Positions 15,545-27,983 of a stretch of 64,000 nucleotides of DNA are shown piece after piece. The position numbers were made by a program, and so were the translations under genes. Source of the stretch: Balanoglossus misakiensis. Lineage: Eukaryota; Hemichordata. The stretch lies in contig CM082598.2 of assembly GCA_040954595.2 (NCBI GenBank), forward strand, positions 4,340,001 to 4,404,000, written 5' to 3'. Position 1 is the stretch's first letter. Each line of letters opens with the position of its first letter. Below the pieces are notes generated by a model. That model saw only the letters and a program-made list of their open reading frames with translations. It was not told the origin of the DNA and ran no database searches.

Positions 15545-16566
15545 TTTATAACACACCAAACCGATCGAACTGATGCCCCCAAAAGTCCGAATTAAAGCTA
15601 CATTTGGTGAAATACTGACGAGTGAGTTAAGGAGTCCCATCGACTGGCCAAGCTATCGTATTACACAAACAGTTCGAGAGAAACAGTTTGGGTGAACTTC
15701 ACGAGGTGAGTATCGAAGCTTCATCGCGTCGATAGAAATACATGTACGCAATGTTCATATACACTAGACTTCGTCAGTTTCTCACGCGCGCCTTCTTTGT
15801 CTCAATTAATTAGCAACGCAACGCCGGCGCTACCAGTGGGCAATGTTTCGGCATCTGTGCCAAAGTCCAGTTGTCTGGGTAAGCTCAGACATCGATCCAG
15901 CTTGTACTAGCTAAACGTAAACAACTTTGCGCAGTGTAACAATGGACAAAATGGCACAAGCGGCTGCCGAGAGTATACTCCTTATCCACGATGAATGAAT
16001 TCAGTTCCCCGAGCGTCGCGTTGGCCTTGAAAACAGTATGAGCTGATGTGTCCCGGTTTCTTTATTCAGTGAGTGGTCAATGCGGTCAGCGGCCCAGAAA
16101 TGCCAGACAGGTTGGCAATATCTTACTCAAGAAGCGAGATGTTCGATTTAAGACAACATTCAATTGTCCTTTGACACTGGGCTGCCAAATGAAATGCATG
16201 CAAATAAAGCAGCTGTATTGTCTGCTTCAATCAGTTATTTGCGCTTGGGATTAGGAAGTGGGACAGACACTGCTAACTATGTCAACATGAAAAGGTCGGG
16301 TTTAAACAGTCTGGCATCCGTCACCCTTCTGTCAAGTCTCTGTATACGCGTATGTCTTCCGCGCACAATGTATACACATATGCACATGCTCATTTGCAGT
16401 AGAGCGGCAGGTAACTGGTTTTCGTATTCAGTATGTGGTTGCCATGATTTGTTTGTCTGTCTGTGTTCTGCCTCCCCTCCCTCTCTCTCTCTTTTAAATG
16501 AAGGCTAATCCTCATCAACACATATCTCAAAATCTTCTCAGATTTTCAGAGTGATATAAACGCAAT

Positions 16567-17561
16567 ATGTCTGTGAAGTGGCATATCATTTTAAACTTCT
16601 TTGATAAGATTGGAACAGCCGGGAGAGAAGCGTTTTTCAATGGATGGAAACAGACAGCGATTGCTGTTCAGAAGAATCCCCACTTCTTCAGAACGCAACT
16701 CCACAAGAACGTGGATGAAGAAGGTATAAAGAACTATGGTTGTGGTGGTGGTGGTGATGATGATTATGGTGGTGGTCGTCGTCATGGTGGTGGTGGTGGT
16801 GGTGGTGGTGGTGGTGGTGGTGATGATGATGATGATGATGATGATGATGTATTGTGATGGTGGTTTGGGTGGCGGTGGCGACCTGATGGTCATACACTAA
16901 CGCCCCTAAATAGTGCCTGAACCAAATCATCAAGTTAGCCTGCACAGTTTACCGTTACAAGCATATTATATTGATTCCTTGCATTTTCAGGGGTGCACAA
17001 ATTCGTTAATTACGCTCATTTCGACAGTGATGAATTCGCAGGATTCCGACATGACCTTGCAGGTCCTGAATGGATTGAAAAACTAAAGCTGTTTGACAAG
17101 AAAGGAATACGGGCATATCCGGGTAAATGTATACCAAATAAATTAAAATTTATGGTCGTCTTTGCATTCATTCCACGTATCAATATGCAAACATTTTTTT
17201 ACTTTTAAAGAACAATGAGAGTCTGGGAAATTTAAAAATCGAAACTGTGAACTTTGACATTTACAGCCCAGGGATCGTCGTCTTGTAAATCTGTTAGTTC
17301 CCATGCAACCTTAGCTAGATTACTGAACAGACTGAATGCATGGTCTTCAATTTATAAAACTACATGTACACATATTTTTTCACAGGAGGGTTCTTTGAAA
17401 TTGCAACTTTTGATGATAAGCCTGTCGCACCTGCTCTTCCAGAAAGTGATTCATCCGTCTTTCTCATTTCTGCATACGAGGTATGTATGTATGTATGTAT
17501 GTATGTATGTATGTATGTATGTATGTATGTATGTATGTATGTATGTATGTATGTATGTATG

Positions 17562-17593
<32 letters not shown>

Positions 17594-17939
17594 GTATGTG
17601 TGTGTCAGTATTTTTATTCCGTTACGTGTGCGTTTTCTTTAGGTTGGCGCTGAGATAGATACATCGAACTTGGAGAAGACCTGGAAAGAATGGTCTGGAG
17701 CCGATAAAATCTCGGCGAAAGATTCGGAGTATGGATTCAAAAACGCGGGGCTGTACAAGCGCTTCACCGACCACGGGAAATTCATGTACGTCGTGCGTGC
17801 AGAGTTGACGGGGGTCTCTGCAAATATGCCGAAGGGCTGGGAGCTAGTCGAGTCGGTTCGAGGTATCGAACTCCCCGATGGGGTGTCTGGAGATACATCC
17901 CTCTATCAAGTGATGCCGGAGGGAGTTATGGACAAGTAA
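16567..17939 (+). CDS. Two-domain ABM-like alpha+beta-barrel protein, copy B
   Basis: Exons 16567-16723, 16991-17122, 17386-17480 and 17643-17939 (681 nt, 226 aa). Exons 1-3 have the same lengths and phases as copy A; exon 4 is one codon shorter (PDGVSGD against PDGVTRGD). The protein begins [20 protein letters not shown]. The most conserved part is exon 4 ([33 protein letters not shown]), which suggests the second barrel is under the stronger constraint. The non-coding first exon ends at 15705 (cacgag|gtgagt). Polyadenylation signals occur at 17940-17945 and in gcaaataaaatg near 17996. The copies clearly arose by tandem duplication of about 2.7 kb including the promoter region. Confidence 0.75.
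16738..16855. repeat. (GGT)n(GAT)n trinucleotide repeat in intron 1 of ABM copy B
   Basis: Compound GGT/GAT array at the position equivalent to the array in copy A. Poly-Gly/Asp and poly-His frames through it are artefacts. Confidence 0.9.
17481..17590. repeat. (GTAT)n array starting at a 5' splice site
   Basis: About 27 perfect GTAT units begin immediately after the last base of exon 3 of copy B (tacgag|gtatgtatgt), so the first units are themselves the splice donor. Confidence 0.95.
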
Positions 17940-18640
17940 AATAAAATAGTGTTGAAATGTAAATTCACGGAACTAGGCGCTATGATAGTTGCAAATAAAA
18001 TGTAGTTTTTGATATGATGGGTGTTAACTTGTTAGAATAATCGTGCTGCAATAAAAATATTTCCATCAAAGTAAGTTCTGAATTTACGTAATATATAGTC
18101 CTCAATAGATGGTCGCAAAGGAAAGTAAAAACTTATATTAGTTTTGAATCTTTTCAAACATTGATACGATGGTGAGAATTATAGGACCGATGTGTATCGT
18201 TGTGGAACGATGTAATCTTCACGTAAAGCAAGTAAAAGAGACAGCAGAAGTTACATGATTCTGTAGCAGTGCACCTTGCAGACTGCACTACACGATTACG
18301 AAGAGATTCAGTTCTGAGCGGGCGCTCAGCCGCACTTTCTGTGACCCGTATAGGCAATGCAACGGTGCGTCTGTACACGACTGCATCTTACAGTCTGCAT
18401 GATACCCTAGCTGGCCTTGGGACCGTCGGGCATTCTACACTAGGCCATTCATCATCACTTATTTTTAGGTGTGCTACGCCAGCACCGCAGAAAACCTTTG
18501 TTATTAAAAAAGTAATTTATATTGCGTGGTGCACGTACATGTAGGCCTATATATCATTATACGTGTGCAGAAAGAATAGGGTTTGTCTGACACATGCACC
18601 GTCATGGGATGGATCCTGTTCAGAGTATAGTTGTCATATT

Positions 18641-18781
18641 GTCCATTTTAATCCACTCAGTGGTTTCTCGACCGGCATACCTGTCCCAGAGTGAAGCGTT
18701 TGTAGCTGCCGACTCCTCGTTTGCAACTGGGAGTGAGATCGATCTCCATGGCAACTGAAAGAGGCTGAAATTCGGAAAGGA
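18641..18781 (+). pseudogene. Relic of the 5' half of an ADGF exon 1
   Basis: The frame reads PAYLSQSEAFVAADSSFATG and then a stop soon after EIDLHGN. It matches the functional exon ([19 protein letters not shown]) 400 bp downstream, including nucleotide similarity upstream of the frame (gtccattttaatccactcag against gtcaattttggcaagtccca). Premature stop and missing remainder: a dead copy. Confidence 0.75.
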
Positions 18782-19033
18782 ATTCAAACGAGCCTGTACC
18801 CACCAATACGTGTAATTCACAAATACACAAATAATAGCCATAAATAGTATAAAAAGGTGCTCGGGGTCATATTGTTTTACATGTATACTCATACATTGAT
18901 GTTCTGATTGGTCATTCCGTGGTATGTTGTCTAAGGTATGTCAAGTGGCGCTTTCGATAGTTTGCTCACTATTAAAACCTGTGAAAGTAACGACAGGCTA
19001 CCACGCACAGGTGGCAGAGAATTCGCGTGCACC

Positions 19034-22000
19034 ATGGTGGGATTTTTCGCAGTCAGCCTGGTAACGCTGTCAATTTTGGCAAGTCCCATTGTTTCGCTAC
19101 CCTCGTATCTGTCGCAAAGGGGTGAACTGCTAGCGGAGGATTTGTCTTTTGCCACCGGGAGCCAGATCCAGCTCAGCGGCAAAGAATGGGCGGTGAACGA
19201 CGTACTTATGCGCATCAAGGAGGCCGAAATCAGGGTGGGGACTGAAAGCAGCGTCTATCCCCCTGCCGTGCACTTCTTCCAGGCAAAACCACAGATCGAC
19301 CAGAGCGAGATATTTCAAATCATAAAAATGATGCCCAAAGGTAGGGAGGAATTTTCAGAACTGCTTTAACACGGCTTGTTAATGCACGAATTTCAACCAG
19401 AAATCGTGCATGCAGCCTTGTCGAGAAAAATGCGGTAAAATTGATCGAACTCTGCTAAAACGCATGTTACATGACCACTAGTACTGCATATATAGTACAT
19501 GTAATTCTTACATGCAAGATCGGGTTGGACATTAAGGAAATATATTGCAAATACCACACATACCTATCTAAACGAGAGTAAGATACTTGAAATCATGAAA
19601 TTTATGCCCAAAGGAACACTATAGGTCATATGACCTTGATAAGAGAAAGTTAGCATACGGACAAGCGGGGCGATTGTTATCTATTCTGCGTAAACTGTGA
19701 CGTCATGTTTACATTTAGCCCAACACAGCCATGTTTTACATTGCACGAAATTACGCACATGCGCATAAGACAATCTTCGGCCATTAACCTGCATAAATGA
19801 GAGGACGAGGATATGCCAAGACGTCAGAAAATATAGGACAGGTGTATGTTTTACAACTCTGACGTCAGATTTCGTTGAATTGATCCTTTCATACGCAGGA
19901 GCGGTACTGCACGTTCACGCGGATTCCATCGTAGGTGCTGATTGGTTGATAAAAAACGCCACATACCGCCCTCATTGTTACTTGTGCTTTACCAAATCTA
20001 AAGGCATCGTTCTCTTCCGGTTCCGGCAAGAGAAACCCGCAGACGACGACGAGTGTGAGTGGAAGTTAGTCGCAGCAGAACGTTCAGCATCCGGTGATAC
20101 AGATGCGTTTGATCAGATGTAAGATATTTATTTAAAAGCTCCATTACCTGTAACGTAATACACATATTGACTGGCCATGAGGGCAACAGCATACGTCTGT
20201 AACCCTAGGGTCTGTGATGATTTCGGTGTTTTATTTTGTGTATCTACAACTGCAGATTCTTGGTCAAATTCATTAATCTGATGAAACCCCCAGGATTTAT
20301 AGCTTATCTGCACAACCTATTTGTGTATAATCAGCATTGTTTATGCAAAAATCGAATTCAAGTCCGGACTAGAATTCATTTGTAACAAATATGAGAGGTG
20401 CATTCTATCTTCACTCTGTGGATTTGCAGGTTGTACAATGCAACAACTCTAATTGTTGACGACCCGGGAAGTACATACGAAGACCAAAAGCATATTTGGA
20501 AGTACTTCAAGGACTACTTTACGTCGAAATATGATCTTTTTTATTTTTCCGATGTTATTGAAGACGGGTACTATGAAGGTTTGACAGAGTTCTATGACGA
20601 TGGAGTTCAGTTCGTGGAATTCCGATCATACTTGAGCCAAGTATGTATTATAAAGTCTCTCTCTCTCTCTGCCCCTTTTTCATAAATTATGTTTGATACA
20701 AGATATCGTTTATGTTATTCTACATGTGAATATACAGTGAATCAACGTTTGTTTTGTTCTGTTTATTAACGCGTTTTGTTTTTATTAAGATTTATGATAT
20801 TGACGGTACAACATACGATTCGGAATACACGCTAAATAAGTTTCAAGCTGTTAACGACGCATTCGTTGCTGAACATGAAGATTTCATCGGATCTAAAATA
20901 ATTTACGCCCAGGCTAGGTGTGTTTTCATTTTACTAAAATGATTTTACTAATTCGCACTAACACTGAGGTTGATCTTAACTTGTCGACAGTTGTACACCC
21001 ATTAACCCGCGACGACTCCCATTCAACTATACACGCCCATGGTGAGCGACTGCATACAATTCACCTTTTATTGCATAATTTGGACTTTCCAGGTCTAATG
21101 ACAAGGAAGCTATGAAGCTAATTATAGAATATGCAATGGAACTGTATCAGAAATATCCTGACTTCTTGGCTGGTTTTGACCTCGACGACAACGAAAATCA
21201 AAACAATCCACTAGTCGAATTCTGGGAGGAATTGCTGATCCCCGCACAGCGTGGGGTAGATTTACCATATTTCTTCCATGCCAGTGAAACAAGTAGGTAC
21301 ATAATATCAAGTAAAATGTCTTATTACCTGACATTACATGCGCGCTTGGTAGCCCAATGGTGTGGAGGGGCTCATGCTATGGGTTTACAGGTGATTGAGA
21401 AAAATAGGCAATATCCCTGATTTTCAGGTACAGGGTCCCCGTGCATGGCATGTCACTCACCCATTGAGGGGCGGAGACTAGGTCACGCGTCATATGCGCA
21501 TATAGGCAACTCTTCCCACCTTCTGAGTCACTTCTGAGGTAGCCGTCTTGCAGCTAACAGTGCACTTCGTGTGCTCCTGATCCAATCTCTTGGCTACCGC
21601 TATTTTGCGCTTAATTACGTTCAAATCCATTTCTATGCATCACTAGTACGCCTCTGTGAGGCTGGATTGCTAGATTGGTGGGTTTACGGAGCTATTTTTC
21701 CGGTGCTATTGCTTATTTGGTCCGTCTGAGTCGGGACGGGTGTTCTGTCGCCCAAGCCCAGCTTTACAAGTGCGTGTTCTGTCCACGCACAAGTCGAACG
21801 CTTCAGTGACACTCGTCATCGGAAGCTCGTTCGCGTTACCACACTGCAGATTTCTGTGGGAATTTCCCCAGAGTGCTTTATTAGGAGTTGAACCTCTGAA
21901 GTATTCGCAGTGTTTCCCGAGATTTCGTGACAACATCAAATGTCTTGATGTGCAGTGTTCATATTCCATAGGCACCCCACAAGTTAGTACAAACAACTGG

Positions 22001-23353
22001 AAAGGTTGAATTAAAGATATACAAGAACCTCTCTTTTACATTAACCAATGTTCAAAATGGCGTCCTTCCAATGATCATGGGGTGGCTCGGTTTCTATAAC
22101 CAGTGAATTTGACACATACTTAACCAAACCTGCAAAAGTCTGTTCTACTTCTCTTTTGCTGGGAATGTCATTGATAGCTTTACTTGTTTGTTGTTTTGCA
22201 GATTGGCAAGGCACTTTCGCTGACGACAATCTCTTTGATGCATTGCTTTTGAACAGTACGAGAATCGGCCATGGGTATGGAGCAATAAAGCACCCGGCAG
22301 TGCTGAAAAGACTTAAGGAGAGGGACATTCCAATCGAAGTTTGTCCTATATCTGGACAGGTTGGTCCAATCTTCACACTGTTCTTGATTTTCAGCTCGAA
22401 TAAAACAGCAAAATAGTTCGTGCAGTCCTCAATGGGAAGTTAAGTCTGAGGAAAGAACTAACAAACAGCAAACGCAAAACCGCCATCTTGTATCAAAATG
22501 AATAACCGGAAATCCGGTCGACGGCGACAGAAATCTATCAAGTACGACGAAATTGACTCACACAACAGGAGACAAAACACACTAATCTACTCTGTGAATT
22601 ATTGAAAGGAGATTTCATCGCGAATCGACGTTTAGAACGTTCACATTTGTGGAAGCACTTTTCGTCTATCACTTGCTTGTTTATCACTAGGTTCTCATGC
22701 ACTTCAATGATCTGCGAAACCACCCCGCTGCACACCTGCTAGCCCACGGTTACCCCGTCGTCATAGCATCAGATAACAGAGCCTGTTGGGGAGCCAGTCC
22801 TATATCACATGATTACTACGAAGCGTTCATGGGAATCGCCAGTGCCAAAGCTGACTTACGTCTACTGAAGCAACTTACCAGGGACTCTATCAGGCAAGCG
22901 TACAGAGATCAATGGTCACCTGATTTGCTTTTGCCACTTTCTAACAAGAATGTGTTGTTTGAATTCATATTTTCCCTTTCACCGCCACGGTTTTCTATGG
23001 TCAAGTTGAGCCTCTATCATCATACATACAGAATAAATTCTAACAATCAATATGGGGTAATTGGGTTATTTTAGCATTTGGAATAACATGGGCAATCTCC
23101 AATCTTCTCCATTTGTTCATGGTTCCACAGGTACAGCACTTTGAATAACAAACAAAAGCAAAAATGTATGGATATTTGGAGCTCCAAATGGGACGAATTT
23201 CTGGATAATGTCTTGACATTACACAATGTGACCGACTGGGAAGACTATGTACCATCAGAAGAACCAACGGTTGCAGATGGTACATGTTTAAAGGACACTG
23301 GGCACACAGTGATAGCGTTCATTGTATTATTTTCACTCTTAATTAGGCAGTAA
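19034..23353 (+). CDS. ADGF/ADA2-like protein with altered active site and hydrophobic C-tail
   Basis: Eight coding exons: 19034-19340, 19899-20118, 20430-20640, 20790-20917, 21093-21292, 22202-22359, 22691-22893 and 23131-23353 (1650 nt, 549 aa). It aligns end to end with secreted adenosine deaminase ADA2/CECR1, with a constant offset of five residues at the active site. Seen: signal peptide; N-terminal dimerisation region ([19 protein letters not shown]); HVH at 107-109; the receptor-binding-like insert with its Cys pair ([14 protein letters not shown]); H351 and E354 in HASET; RIGHG (H379); SDN at 435-437. Differences from the family: Gly to Ser in HAGE, the Asp after HxH replaced by Ala, and the second Asp of S-D-D replaced by Asn. 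Zinc ligands and catalytic Glu remain. The tail ends in a run [12 protein letters not shown], unlike human ADA2, and could be a GPI signal or membrane anchor. Intron 7 starts with GC, not GT. Confidence 0.88.
19571..19614 (+). pseudogene. Relic of the 3' end of an ADGF exon 1
   Basis: The frame reads [15 protein letters not shown], matching the end of the functional exon 1 ([15 protein letters not shown]) 270 bp upstream. The donor is lost (gg|aacact instead of gtaggg). It may be the other half of the relic at 18641-18781. Confidence 0.65.
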
Positions 23354-23357
23354 TAAA

Positions 23358-24181
23358 TCAAATTAAAGGCCCGTGTGGATGGGAATTGTATAGTTATTAT
23401 TACAACATATTTATTGGACCAGTTAAACCGAATCCTCTCAGCCTGTAGGTAAATACATTATTTCGTATCCTCTGTCTTTACCGTCAATTCGGAATAATTT
23501 TGCAATAACGATTTAACGACGAAAAAAACATTAATTACCTACGGATGCCGTGCCTGTTACATTCGAGGCTAACACAACATACGCAGACAGTCTCTTCCTT
23601 GCTCTGTGTTCCCTTGATATGACCTGTCCAAAAATGCCATCAGCCTTTATATTACTTCCCTCTTGTCCATGCAAACTTCCCTCTTGTTTCCCCATCTTTC
23701 AATGCTGAGCTTAAAATCCTTTCTTTGCGTGTTTTATTTCCATATATTTCGACAAAAACAATTCAACTCATCAATCCACTCTACCTGACGATTGATCAAG
23801 TCATGATTTGTACAGCGATACAAAGTAGGCCTATTGTCGAGTTTTAGATGTGAAATGTGTGTATCTATAGAAACATTCGCCTTTTCAATTCTTTTGTCAG
23901 TCTAGTGTTTAATGTCATTAGCCAGGTGGACTACAACATTCCATGGATAAATTGCAATGAATTATTTGAGATCTGATTTCCTGTTTTGTAATATGATTGT
24001 GTTTTCAGACAAATTTTGTATTGTCTAATTGAATTTGATGACAGACCGCCAGGTGCACACTTTCCAGGTTCATCAAACTGCTTTTCAACAAGTGTTTTTT
24101 CACTGGGAAAATTGTACCAACTTTTTTTGTCTGTACGGGAATAAATTATGCTCTGGTTTGTGATGGATGACTTGAGTCTTC
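23358..24181. other. Intergenic, ADGF to lectin 1
   Basis: An AATAAA at 23352-23357 overlaps the ADGF stop codon. The remainder is AT-rich with no supportable exon. Confidence 0.5.
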
Positions 24182-24189
24182 TATATAAG
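24182..24189 (+). promoter_or_regulatory. TATA box of C-type lectin 1
   Basis: TATATAAG about 80 bp before a strong donor (gacg|gtgagt at 24265), which ends a non-coding first exon. The next exon begins at 24539, three bases before the ATG. Every lectin gene in the cluster has this 5'-UTR intron. Confidence 0.65.
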
Positions 24190-24541
24190 CAGGGAGATTT
24201 CTGCATCACACAACCAAATCTGTCGAAGCTACATCCTGAACAAGAACCTACCCTGCGATCGACGGTGAGTGACTCGGTGTTTTTCGCGATCTTTGAATCG
24301 AAATTTGTGCGCCTGAATATTCTGTCGTTCCTTGGAGTGCTTTAATAGTCTGCTTCCTGTGGCCACAGTCACGTGGTGCGGAAGCACATGAACCAACACA
24401 CCTAACCGGAAGTTGCTTAGGTGCCATGTTGACATTCCGGTTGTAAAGGGAATTTTGAGCTTAGCATTATAATGGTTAAGACCAAAACTCATACAAGCAC
24501 GGTTTTGTGTTTAGTACTCAATTTTGTTTCTTTCGCAGACA

Positions 24542-26318
24542 ATGTTTTCACCTTTGGCCTTCGTTTTCCTGGCTTGTGTTGCGGTGTGCTCTGCAGTAAG
24601 TATACTCTTCTCGCCAGATGCATGGTGACTGTGTGAATTTGATTGCTGAAGTGCACATATCATGTGCATGTGTAAGTGCATATGACGCGAGGCATGAATT
24701 TGTGCCTGCCTAGCTGTACCTTTTACGGTCATTCTTTTTAACGGCCATACATGAATTTCATATGTTGTGGTATGGCTGACATTTTTTGTTAACGTTTATT
24801 TTCATAGTCTGGGAGACCACAAGTATGTGAACCTAGACTGAACTCAGTGATTAAATTTCTATTGTCTTACCCCCCCCCCCACCCTTTTCATTCGCATTCG
24901 TGGATACAACAGACACCAGACGGTAAGCAAGTGCACACGATCGCTTTATATCGACAAAAGTAAATTTAAATGACCTGGCTCGGTTACCTTTTTCGTTCAA
25001 TGAAAAATATTGGGTTGTTTGTGACGCGAACTACCATTCATTCTGTGTTCGATACCCTAACAGTTCGAATATGCATGGGCACATTAATTGTCAATAAATC
25101 AGACTGGAGCATAGCATTGACTGTTTACTTCGGTGTCTGTCATTGTTTAGGTAGCTTCACTGTTGAGAATGTTGGGGTAGGCTGCGAATGTACTTTGTAC
25201 GAAGTCTACTGTCAGCAGTCCGTCTGCGACCGTCCCTACCAAGAAACGGCCGCCAAGTTCTGCGCGTCGCGGTCAGTGCTGCCCGGCGGCCCGGCCGGTC
25301 GCCTCGCCGTACTCCGCACGCCAGAAATCGACCAGATGGTGCGGGGGTACATCACCAACAACTCGCTAGACTCCGAGTCGTGCATCCCCAAGTTCGGGTT
25401 CTGGTTCGGCCTGGGCGACGCGGGCCAAGAGGGCGAGTACGTCTGGGCTGACAGTCGAAGCTTTTGCACGTCGAGCTACACCAACTGGGCAACAGGCGAA
25501 CCTAACAACAATGATAAGAGGAATCCGTTCGGGCAAGACTGTGCACAGCTGTGGTGAGTCTCTGCAACTTCCGGTTATTGTTTCAATACTTTTGTATCAA
25601 CTTCATGTACTTGTCTACTCATGTCAGGAACAGTGCCTCGGTCGCTGCCATTCATATAAGAAAAAAAGTTCACATTGTTTATGTTGGAGTAAACTGAACT
25701 TTACCCAGATGGTCACTTTCTTTGATATGTAAATGATAGTCTCATTATGCATGTATGTGTTTTGTAAGCTTGGTGGGGTTTTTCCGTTCTTGTGAGTGTT
25801 CAACACAAAGCAGACTTGGTCAGTGATGTTCATCCACTACTGTCCACTACTCGTGTTGGTGTCCAATAAAGAACTGACCGTTCTGAAACAAGCTATCGCT
25901 TCCTCTCGTTATATCATTGCACCGCACGCAATGAACTACCGCACCTCAACAGTTTATACACGGTTATACACTGAATAAGCTTCTACATTGAAAACGACGC
26001 AACCTAAACTGAATCGTCAATGTGTAATATTTTTATTTCTCGCCTTCTTTTAGGTTCAGGTACGACTTCGCTGGCTTGTGGGATGACGAATATTGTGATT
26101 ACCGACCAAAAGGAACCATTTGCGAAATTCCGGGTGGGTGTTATTCACCTTAACTTTAATTCAATATAATTCATTATGAGGTGGTTAATCGCATGTGTAT
26201 TGCAAGAAATGGTGTGGGTTTGGGGTGGGGCAACACTATTTCATATGCGTAATTATAATTTGTTTGTTTTTTCTTTCACTTTCAAGATCCATATTGCCAC
26301 TCCCTGTCTGCGAAGTAA
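24542..26318 (+). CDS. Secreted C-type lectin 1
   Basis: Six coding exons: 24542-24595 (signal peptide MFSPLAFVFLACVAVCSA), 24808-24822 (15-nt microexon, SGRPQ), 24913-24922 (10-nt microexon), 25151-25553 (most of the CTLD), 26054-26133 and 26287-26318; 594 nt, 197 aa. One CTLD with FWFGLGDAGQEGEYVWAD, NWATGEPNNND and WDDEYCD. The EPN tripeptide is the known signature for mannose-type (equatorial 3-/4-OH) sugars with calcium, and WDD stands in the WND position. The large exon is GC-rich with C/G third positions, unlike lectins 2 and 3. This is the only plus-strand member and is convergent with lectin 2. Expected role: extracellular glycan or pathogen binding (inferred). Confidence 0.88.
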
Positions 26319-26742
26319 AGAAGCCGGTTCTCGTGGGGTCGGCTCTACCCGAAAACAAGCACGTCGGTTTACGTTGTTTTCTCCATTGATTTTGTAGATT
26401 AATTTATTGCCAGCATGAGGTGTATTTAATGTACTGTGGCAGTTGAGAGCTATAATAAATTCAATGCAAATATACTCAATCGTGTTGTTGTTGTTTTGTC
26501 TGTGTTGTTTCCCTTTCGTTTGGGCCAGACCATGTGACATCAAAATTCTATCATTTGAACACTCACTCATCAAACATCTGATTAATAAGAATTCAAACGA
26601 GATAGCTGCATTTAATCTAGTTTATTACAGACACACTGCTTTGCCTTACAATTACATGTACTTCAATTACTGAAATATAAAGCGACGCACGTATTATCTT
26701 ATCCGGGTGTGTGGTCTTCAATCTATTCCGGTGGGCCGGTTA
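26319..26742. other. Shared 3' region of convergent lectins 1 and 2
   Basis: About 420 bp between two convergent stop codons. AT-rich, with no further exon seen. Confidence 0.5.
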
Positions 26743-27946
26743 TTAATCCAATGAGTTACAGAATGGATCTGAAATGTAAAAAGGAAATGGAAACAGTTAC
26801 GTTCTCAAAGAATGACAAGTATAAAGAAAAATACTACTGTACATGTATTTGGAAAGGGTAGAGATTCCACACTCCCAGAGGGGGGGGGGCACGCACAAAA
26901 AAGAATATCGTCAAAAATAGTAATTGCCTTCTTGTGTAGGCATTATTGATATGGAGAGTTCGTACATTACATCTGATACTTCTGCATATGAATATGCTAA
27001 CGCGTGTAACCATTAGAATCACGTACCTGGGATTTCGCAAACGATGCCCTTTGGTCGGTGATCGCAATATTCGTCATCCCACTGACCAGCACGCTTTCCT
27101 CTGAACCTATTGAAGAAATACATACAGGTATATTATCCTGGGTCAAATCGAAGTTGTCTTAACTTTGTATCTTGCCATTAGCTTAGCCGAGTACAATCGA
27201 TAGGGAAATGTAGCTCTAGAATTACGTTCGTGACTAATATCAGCTATTGATTCATTGTTTGGTCTTTTTGAAACCTTTGCATGGGGGAGTAAAAAGACCA
27301 CACCAGGGTTGGTTGTGGGAATGGAGGTTTCAGATAAGTGTCCTCATACTTTCCGTAAAAGTGGTAAACAAGAAAAGGCTAACGGTTGATTTTTGCCGGC
27401 TTCCAAATCTTATCTACGCCTATAAGTATACAAGCATGGGCGAGGCTGAGATGCGTGACTTACCAGAGCTGAACACAGTCCTGTCCAGCTTCGTCCTTCT
27501 TCTCATTGTTATTAGGTTCGCCTGATGCCCAGTTGACAAAGTTGCCCTCACAGACAGCTGTACCATCTGCCCATACATATTCGCCTTCAAATCCTGCATC
27601 GCCCAGCCCGATCCACATACCAGGTTCGCGGAGGCAATTACGCCTTTTGACAACCTTCTTCATGGCGAAATCGCGAACCTGGGTGTCTATGGCCTGGTCG
27701 CGCAGCACCGCCAGCTGACCTGATGGACCACCTGGCACAACGGAAAGTGATGCGCAGAATTCGGCGGCTTTCTGTTGATAGGGTTTGTCTCTCTTATCTT
27801 GCTCACAAAAGAACTTGTACACGGTACATTGACACTCGTCGGCATTTTCTACTGTGAAGTCACCTATGATAAACAACAGGGAGCGATAGTGATGGACAGG
27901 TCACACAGAAAGAGCTACGGTACACATATACATGAACATAACACTT

Positions 27947-27983
<37 letters not shown>

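Noticed and set aside
21706-22009. Overlapping frames on both strands in the ADGF intron at 21.7-22.0 kb
   Set aside because: No splice sites in phase with ADGF and no family motif; both strands open in composition-neutral DNA.
25188-25469. Arg-rich frames opposite or shifted from the lectin 1 CTLD exon (also at 40.8 and 45.3 kb)
   Set aside because: Shadows of the GC-rich CTLD exons.
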